This document shows positions 24,165 through 29,483 of a DNA stretch of 29,483 nucleotides, in pieces; the first letter of the stretch is position 1; each line of letters starts with the position of its first letter. The DNA lies in the NCBI GenBank assembly GCA_030740295.1, contig JASLXP010000781.1, positions 1-29,483 on the forward strand, given 5' to 3'. This stretch comes from Planctomycetota bacterium (lineage in GTDB: Bacteria; Planctomycetota; PUPC01; JACPCR01). The position numbers were made by a program, and so were the translations under genes. A model generated the notes under the pieces. The model had not been told where the DNA came from, searched no databases, and saw only the letters and a list, made by a program, of their open reading frames with translations.

Positions 24165-26140
24165 TCACACGTTCAGGAGCCGGCGGCTTGGCCGCGACCA
24201 TCGTGCATACATCATCCACGGCCAGCGAGTCCAGCCGTGGTGGGTGTTTCGCCAGATTCGATGCAGATTCCAGCGGCGGCGCAACCAGTCCCAGTTGTGG
24301 TGCGAATCACCGTAATTGAACATCCCGTAATCACGATCCGTCCTTCGCAGCCGCTCAATATTTGCGATGGTTTCATCGACCGCGGTCTCCGCCTCTGCAA
24401 ACTTCTTCGCATCTTTCGGAAACATGTGTCCGAGAGCTTTCGTGCGGCACACCCAGGCGGGATCGACCATTACGGCCGGCGCCGACTGAAAAATACGATT
24501 GATTTCGCGTGACCGGGCTTGTTCCCAATCATGCGTGTGAAAGTAGAGCAGCATCTCGTGCGACTTGGCGAGGCCAATGGCATTTGCGACTTTTGCGCTC
24601 GGCCAGTTGTATTTTTCGCTGTCAGTTTTCACGTGCTGGAGCACCTCCTCCGGCACTTTGAAATCCAGCACCTTTCCCTCGTGGGCGAACCACTGCTGAT
24701 ACACGTTGCCAAGTCCGGTCGTGTCTTTGCGAGGCACACTGAAACGCAGGGCGCCGGTGTCAACGGTGATTTGCCCGTCCGTTTCGGCGACCATGGATAC
24801 GCCAGCCTGCCGGGTGACGCCCGGACCGAATTCGAGCCAGAGAGTTTTCTTCTGCTGAGACATCGGTACCTGCGCATCCACGAGCAGCCATCGGACGCTC
24901 CCGCCCTTCGACCAGGTGCCTGCCGTCATCACTTGAATCGGCAGCTCCCGTCCATCCTCGTTTGTGATTCTCACGTTCTTATCAGATGCCAACGCGCCCC
25001 ACGGGAAAGGCACACCAAAGCGGACCGGCCATTTATCCGCACGTGCCGGCGCAGGTGTCACGACCAGGGGAATCCTTCCCCGGCGTTGAACGGGCATTTG
25101 CCGGATAACGAATTCCCTGGACGTCTCAGCGAAAGCTCCTCTGTCGTCAGCAATTCAACTTTCAAGGCATAGTTCTCAGGCGCTCGGCCCTGCACGACCC
25201 AGTCGAAGTCAAGCACAGGTGCAGTGACCGGGCTGATCCTCCGCGCAGCCACAGTTTCTTTAGCGGACCCCAGCTTGAGCATCAGCGAAACCTTGCCCAC
25301 CGTCTTCTCACCGGTCTGGAGCGATGAGACACGCATTCGTCCCGTCCCCATTTTTTGGAAAGAGGGATACTGGTCACGATCGAGGTAAAGACTGATTTGG
25401 GACTCACGTGTAAACATGCCGGTAGCAAGAAACGCCTGATGCTCCTCGGCCGTGCCGAGCCCCAGTGTGACACCTTTGTCTATGGCGCCATAAGGCTCAC
25501 CAAACACAGTAGAGAGCTCACGTCGCTCCCCGGTGACGTCGTTGCGGCCAAACGTAAACATCAGACCCATGCCGGGCCGCCATTCCGGCACGCCGATCGA
25601 TTTCAAGGGGATCCGCATCTCGAGGATAAAGTGTCTGTCTCCCCTGGAGGCAGCTACCTGCCAGCCGGAATTCCAGGCCTTCTTGCTGTTTTGAGCATCG
25701 TAGAGCGAGGGAACGGAAGTCGCGATGAATTGTGAACTCGTGCGGCCGCCATCCGCAGACAGTTTGAAATCCACACAGTCGTCATTCCAGACCTTGGCCG
25801 TTTCATCGACCGTCGCAGGAACTGTGCTCTTGAGCTTGATCATCTCAGCCACATCGCACCGGGCAGCCAGATAGAGATTCGCCTCGTCAAAGGCCCCCAT
25901 GAGAACCGAGCCATTCCGCGGGACGCCAACTTTGCCGATGCCAAACCTGGCGGACAGCACTGACGCCTTCCAGACCGCTTCGTCCGTGCGGCCATCGATC
26001 TTCAGGGGCGCCTCAGTCTTTCCTGCGAAGACGACCTTCTGACTTTTCGCAGCTTCACTCCTGAACAGGAAATTCTCTACGAACGATTGCTCGGCAAAAG
26101 AAGGGGTCAAGATTTGGAACAGCAGTGAAGTGATGAGCAT
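24165..26140 (-). pseudogene. CBM9-like/PcRGLX-like lyase gene, frameshifted and truncated at the 3' end
   Basis: Two overlapping ORFs in different frames (25058-26140 and 24165-25097) read as one protein. The first has a signal peptide-like N-terminus and a CBM9-like domain (APLKIDGRTDEAVWKAS; MLMFTFGRNDVTG-type strand; about residues 35-230). The second has a PcRGLX/YetA-like N-terminal domain (WPVRFGVPFPWGALAS, SVRWLLVDAQVP) and reaches MFNYGDSHHNWDWLRRRWN and THHGWTRWPWMMYAR. Adding one G in the run of four Gs near 25080-25083 would join the frames (NAGG-RIPLVVTPAP). After MMYAR the sequence degenerates and stops within 12 residues, right next to the aldolase gene, so several hundred catalytic residues expected of the family seem missing. 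It is probably non-functional, unless the frameshift is an assembly error and a short product is used. Confidence 0.75.
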
Positions 26141-26381
26141 GATTGCTGGGTGAATTTTGGGTCAGATCGAATTGGGAGTATCAGCAAATCTGAGAACTTT
26201 ATCGTGCTAACTGTCTGATAAATCAAAATCGATTGTTAAGTTTTGCAGCGAAAGATTATGGTTCCTGCTCATCTACGCGTGTTTGAGGCGATTCCAGGTT
26301 GGCCGGCGTTTGTGCTGTTGGCATCGGTAGGGAGCCCTGTAAGCCCAGAATCCAACGGACCCCGATACAGACATATTCACC
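26141..26381. promoter_or_regulatory. Divergent intergenic region upstream of the heparinase-like gene
   Basis: This 241-bp AT-richer stretch lies between the start of the lyase pseudogene (minus) and the heparinase-like gene (plus). Promoters for both should lie here. I see no strong operator, riboswitch or Shine-Dalgarno before the ATG at 26382. Confidence 0.35.
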
Positions 26382-28250
26382 ATGGACAAAGACCAGATCT
26401 CAAATGCAATCCGAGAGTATTCCTTCAAGCCCTCACCCTATCGGCCGACGCTGCTCTTCAGCGACGCAGGCCTGGACGGCGTGCGGCAAAGGGCACGCAA
26501 CGAAGCCGGGCTTTTGGACCGGGTCACTGATGCCTGCGATGAGCTTCTGAGCACGAATGCCAGCCATGCCGACCAGCTCCAGGCATATGTCTCCGGGTAC
26601 GAGGCGGTGACAATGGCGAATGGGTTTGTGCTCACTGGCAAGGAAACTTATGCCGAGTGGGCGAAAGAGCGGCTCGGAGCGCAACTGGAATTGGAGACAT
26701 GGTTCGCACCTGTACACGAGGGAGGCTGCCGTGTGTTTGATCACTGCATGGCAAACTGCAGCGCCTATGCCGCCATCACACATGACTATCTTGGAACGCG
26801 CTTCTCCGCGCAGGAAACCGACCTCATCGCCGGGCGCATGAGAGAGATGTTTCTCGATCCATTTCTGGACGGGACCGGTGAAGATCCCGAGTGGTGGTTT
26901 CGCTCTTCGTCTGAGAGCAATTGGAAGATCATGACCTGTGGGGATTCGGGGCTTGCTCTGCTTGGATTCCTGAATCGATGGCCGGAAGCAAATGAGGCGC
27001 TGGCGAGGGCCGCGCACGGAGTCATCGAAACTCTGGATCAGGTAGCGCCTGAAGGAGATTGGCCAGAAGGGGTCAATTACTGGTTCAGCACGCTGTTCCT
27101 GGGGCTTCGCTTCGCAAGGGCCCTGAGAAGGGTGAGTGACGGAGCACTGGATCTGTTTGAGCATCCTTCACTCAAAGCGACTGGTGACTTTGCCACACAG
27201 CTTTCGACCCCGTCCGGCGCCATCTACAACTTCAATGACAACAGTCCGAAATTTGGTGGCAGCGAAGCTCTTGCCATGCTCGCCATCGAGCACAGGCGGA
27301 AGGACTGGATGCGAGTGGCACGCCGCAACACAGCTGACACGGCACTCTTTCTTGCCTGCGATGATGCATCTCTTGATTCCGGCAGCCCTGATGGACTGCT
27401 CGCCTCATTCCCAAGGTCGGGGGTCGCGACCATGCGTACGAGTTGGTCTGATGATGCCACGTTTGTTGGCTTCAAATCCGGTCCGTCGAATGTCGGGCAC
27501 TCCCACCTGGATGCGAATTCCTTCGTCATCGAGGCGGCGGGGCAGCCACTGGTCATCGAGCACCCCTACTGGCCGCAGGCTCACTTTCTGGGCTTCTTTG
27601 ACAGTAACAGGTACCGGTGGAATTTCGATGGTCCCGGCACTGTCGGGCACAGCACACTGCTGATTGATGGGCAGGGGCAGAGCTATGGCAGTGAGTTTCC
27701 CGGACGAATCGCAGCTACTCACGAAGATGAACATTGCAGCAGCATCAGTGGTGATGCTTCCGAATGCTACGGGAGCCTGGTCCGCAAATTCATCCGGACC
27801 ATTCTGCTGATGCCCAATACTCTTGTTGTGCGTGACGTGTTGGAGTGCGAAGGTGAAAGGCACGTCGAATGGCTTCTACACTACGCGGGAGACGTCCGAA
27901 GCGATGGCATCATCTCCATGATCGAAAACAATTCGGCGGTCCTGTCCGTGACGCCATTCCTTCCAGACCGTTCCATGGGATGGCGCATCAGCGACACCGA
28001 GCGTACGAGCATTTACGAACACTCGGACACGCTGAACGAAGTCACCCGGTCGGTCCGTTACCGCAGCTTTTCTACTTTCCGGAAAGCCAGAGAATTTGAG
28101 TTCCTGTTCGGATTCAGAATTAACAGCGGCAGTGGGGCTGACGACTGGGATTTTCAAACGGTCGATGACAGTTGGAGTCTGCTGGCGCGGGATTCCGGCC
28201 TCATGATCAGGCCAGACGGCGACTACCTGAGAGCTTCCCCGGCCACGTGA
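26382..28250 (+). CDS. Heparinase II/III-family lyase, probably cytoplasmic
   Basis: In this 622-residue protein the N-terminal half is an (alpha/alpha) toroid-like domain (HEGGCRVFDHCMANCSAYAA, ESNWKIMTCGDSGLALLGF). The C-terminal beta-sheet domain has the family block NVGHSHLDANSFVIEAAGQP (about 370-390), matching the H-x-H-x-D-x-x-S-F pattern, then GTVGHSTLLIDGQGQ, matching the second conserved His block. There is no signal peptide, so it likely acts on imported oligosaccharides derived from uronic-acid polymers. Substrate (heparin-, alginate- or other uronan-like) cannot be told from sequence. The gene is convergent with the dehydrogenase gene; the shared gap carries a terminator hairpin. 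Confidence 0.88.
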   Translation: MDKDQISNAIREYSFKPSPYRPTLLFSDAGLDGVRQRARNEAGLLDRVTDACDELLSTNASHADQLQAYVSGYEAVTMANGFVLTGKETYAEWAKERLGAQLELETWFAPVHEGGCRVFDHCMANCSAYAAITHDYLGTRFSAQETDLIAGRMREMFLDPFLDGTGEDPEWWFRSSSESNWKIMTCGDSGLALLGFLNRWPEANEALARAAHGVIETLDQVAPEGDWPEGVNYWFSTLFLGLRFARALRRVSDGALDLFEHPSLKATGDFATQLSTPSGAIYNFNDNSPKFGGSEALAMLAIEHRRKDWMRVARRNTADTALFLACDDASLDSGSPDGLLASFPRSGVATMRTSWSDDATFVGFKSGPSNVGHSHLDANSFVIEAAGQPLVIEHPYWPQAHFLGFFDSNRYRWNFDGPGTVGHSTLLIDGQGQSYGSEFPGRIAATHEDEHCSSISGDASECYGSLVRKFIRTILLMPNTLVVRDVLECEGERHVEWLLHYAGDVRSDGIISMIENNSAVLSVTPFLPDRSMGWRISDTERTSIYEHSDTLNEVTRSVRYRSFSTFRKAREFEFLFGFRINSGSGADDWDFQTVDDSWSLLARDSGLMIRPDGDYLRASPAT

Positions 28251-28255
28251 AAACT

Positions 28256-28287
28256 GAAACAAAAGAAGGGGCCGATAATGCCCTTCT
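28256..28287 (-). terminator. Rho-independent terminator for the MDR dehydrogenase gene
   Basis: On the minus strand AGAAGGG (28287-28281) pairs with CCCTTCT (28270-28264) around a 10-nt loop and is followed by TTTTGTTT. It lies about 25 bp after the stop codon at 28313. On the plus strand it lacks a T-run. Confidence 0.75.
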
Positions 28288-28312
28288 CCTTCATCGAGCG
28301 TTGCCCTGCGGA

Positions 28313-29320
28313 TCACTGGCAGGTCCAGTCGAACACGACGCCCAGGCAGGCGTCCCTGTCGGTACGCAGAAGGTCATATGCCTGCTGGCAGTCCCCTGGT
28401 TCGAACAAGTGCGAGAGGAGCGGTTTCAGGCTCAGTCGGTCTGACTCGACAAGTTCGGTAAGTATTCGCGCGTTTCGCAACAGGCTGTGTTTGCCGCCGT
28501 GAACGGGAAAAACGGGGATTCTCCATTCGTGGGCGCCTTTGAGGGTGAGGTCGCCCTGGTCTCGCCACAAGTGAATGGAATTAAGAAAGGGGGTCATATC
28601 CGCCATGTGCTCTCCTCGAGGCGATCCGACCAAAACCACCTGCGCGGATTGAGCAGCAAAGGCCACCGCGGCCTCGGCCACTGCGGGGATGCCGGTACAT
28701 TCAAGAACATGCTCTGCCCCGCGACCGTCCGTCAGTTCCAGCACTGATTGCGATGCGTCCTCGCCTGCTTCCACTGTCTGCCAAGCGCCGCATTCGCGAG
28801 CGGTTGCCAGCCGGCCAGGTGAAGGATCGACAACGATTGCCCTCACCCCGTTGAGTTCCAGCAACTGAGCAACAAACTGTCCGACCAATCCGGCACCGAT
28901 TACCACCGCGCAGTCACCAATCTCAGGTCGGGCGACCCGGATGCCGGTGATGGCCACCATCGCCATTCCCAGCATTGCCGCCTCCGGACAGTCGAGCGAG
29001 TCAGGCAGAGGAGCGATCAGTCGCTGACTTTGCGAATGGCTGGCGTGATGTGAATGCGTAAACACCAGATCTCCCACTTCAACGTGCCGGCACTGCTCAC
29101 CCTTCTCCAACACGCGGCCGATGGCGCGGTTACCAATTGGGCCCGGGTAGGCAAAGTTCTGCAGACCAGTCAGCTTTGCCAACTCCGTACCCGCGCTGAT
29201 GCACGAGAAACGCGTTTCAATGATTACGCCATTTGACGGTGGTAACAGGGTTGCCGCTTCGGTGTGGCTGGCTACCTGGTTCAGATCGACGAAGAGAATT
29301 TGACGGGTTTCAATTTCCAT
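28313..29320 (-). CDS. Medium-chain dehydrogenase/reductase (zinc-type alcohol dehydrogenase superfamily)
   Basis: The 335-residue protein has the MDR N-terminal GroES-like domain with FSCISAGTEL (C40 a possible zinc ligand), YPGPIGNRAIGRV, VGDLVFTHS, and a Rossmann nucleotide-binding motif VIGAGLVGQFVAQLL (G142, G144, G147). The four-Cys structural zinc loop of classical alcohol dehydrogenases is absent, as in the subgroup that carries the CISAGTE motif (threonine-dehydrogenase-like and BchC-like proteins). Oxidation of a sugar or polyol is plausible given the neighbours but unproven. The ATG lacks a Shine-Dalgarno, and repeat copy 2 begins 20 bp upstream of it. Confidence 0.85.
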   Translation of the reverse strand: MEIETRQILFVDLNQVASHTEAATLLPPSNGVIIETRFSCISAGTELAKLTGLQNFAYPGPIGNRAIGRVLEKGEQCRHVEVGDLVFTHSHHASHSQSQRLIAPLPDSLDCPEAAMLGMAMVAITGIRVARPEIGDCAVVIGAGLVGQFVAQLLELNGVRAIVVDPSPGRLATARECGAWQTVEAGEDASQSVLELTDGRGAEHVLECTGIPAVAEAAVAFAAQSAQVVLVGSPRGEHMADMTPFLNSIHLWRDQGDLTLKGAHEWRIPVFPVHGGKHSLLRNARILTELVESDRLSLKPLLSHLFEPGDCQQAYDLLRTDRDACLGVVFDWTCQ

Positions 29321-29340
29321 AGAGGGTTTAAGGTTGCCTG

Positions 29341-29483
29341 GTCCTCCAAGACGGAGTCGTTTTGACCGATTTCAGGGGCGAAGCCCCGGCCGTTTGCCTA
29401 GCCCGGCCCAACGGGCTGGGTGAATGGTACAAAGATCTGAAAAGGGGCAACGCCCCGGCCATTTATAAGGATGCCATTTATTG
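29341..29483 (-). repeat. Hairpin-rich palindromic repeat element, copy 2 (cut by the window end)
   Basis: The visible 143 bp align in reverse orientation to 16441-16578 of copy 1. By hand I count about nine substitutions, a 6-bp insertion and a 1-bp gap. They include the hairpin GGGGC-GAA-GCCCC (29375-29387), the AGCCC/GGGCT hairpin and the GGGGC-AAC-GCCCC hairpin. The end GTCCTCCAAGACG is shared with copy 1 and faces the start of the dehydrogenase gene. Confidence 0.92.

Noticed and set aside
28250..28315. TGA at the end of the MDR dehydrogenase as a further Sec codon
   Set aside because: Read-through would add residues with no family character, and a terminator hairpin follows about 25 bp later. 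The length of 335 residues is already typical.

Overview
This looks like a bacterial chromosome fragment from the Planctomycetota or a related PVC or FCB-type lineage such as Hydrogenedentota. The lineage is inferred from gene content: a Tat-exported DUF1501 protein next to a planctomycete-type cytochrome c (PSCyt1) protein, a phytanoyl-CoA dioxygenase family protein, a Trx/PDZ redox protein, heparinase-like and rhamnogalacturonan-lyase-like proteins, and an FHA protein with a membrane anchor. Shine-Dalgarno sequences are strong before some genes and absent before others. TGA is an ordinary stop codon here (purB, for example, ends in TGA).

Layout. Bases 1-5040 hold the 3' part of a repeat-rich helical protein, then a minus-strand run: SAM methyltransferase, prepilin peptidase, purB, and an OGG1-type 8-oxoguanine glycosylase that overlaps purB. 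Bases 5264-7487 hold a PhyH-family oxygenase that converges on the most remarkable gene of the window, a secreted thioredoxin-like/c-heme/PDZ protein. Its CxxC motif reads UGA-Ile-Pro-UGA, with a good SECIS-like hairpin 18 nt downstream. A divergent intergenic region separates it from a frameshifted DUF1501 gene (7642-9091) and a PSCyt1/LRR/YHS protein that ends at a clear terminator. Bases 10745-16095 hold a MidA-family methyltransferase, an FHA membrane protein, an MqnA/MqnD-family protein, and an acetoin-dehydrogenase-type E1 beta and E2 (lipoyl-hydrolase) pair without an E1 alpha.

From 16096 to the end the region looks accessory. Two copies of a hairpin-rich palindromic repeat (16336-16578 and 29341-29483, opposite orientations) bracket about 12.8 kb. 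Inside lie a 1104-residue secreted lyase-like protein, a two-gene ARPP-2/Fis-HTH plus TROVE-like/vWA module, a DHDPS-family aldolase, a truncated and frameshifted CBM9-like/PcRGLX-like lyase pseudogene, a cytoplasmic heparinase II/III-like lyase, and an MDR dehydrogenase. The carbohydrate genes would fit breakdown of an acidic polysaccharide outside the cell, then intracellular oligosaccharide cleavage and aldolase or dehydrogenase steps; that pathway is inferred. Both repeat copies present the same end 20-35 bp upstream of a start codon.

The strongest candidate for an unusual system is the double-UGA (UxxU) selenoprotein at 6165-7487, which ordinary gene calling splits or truncates. Second is the ARPP-2/vWA pair.
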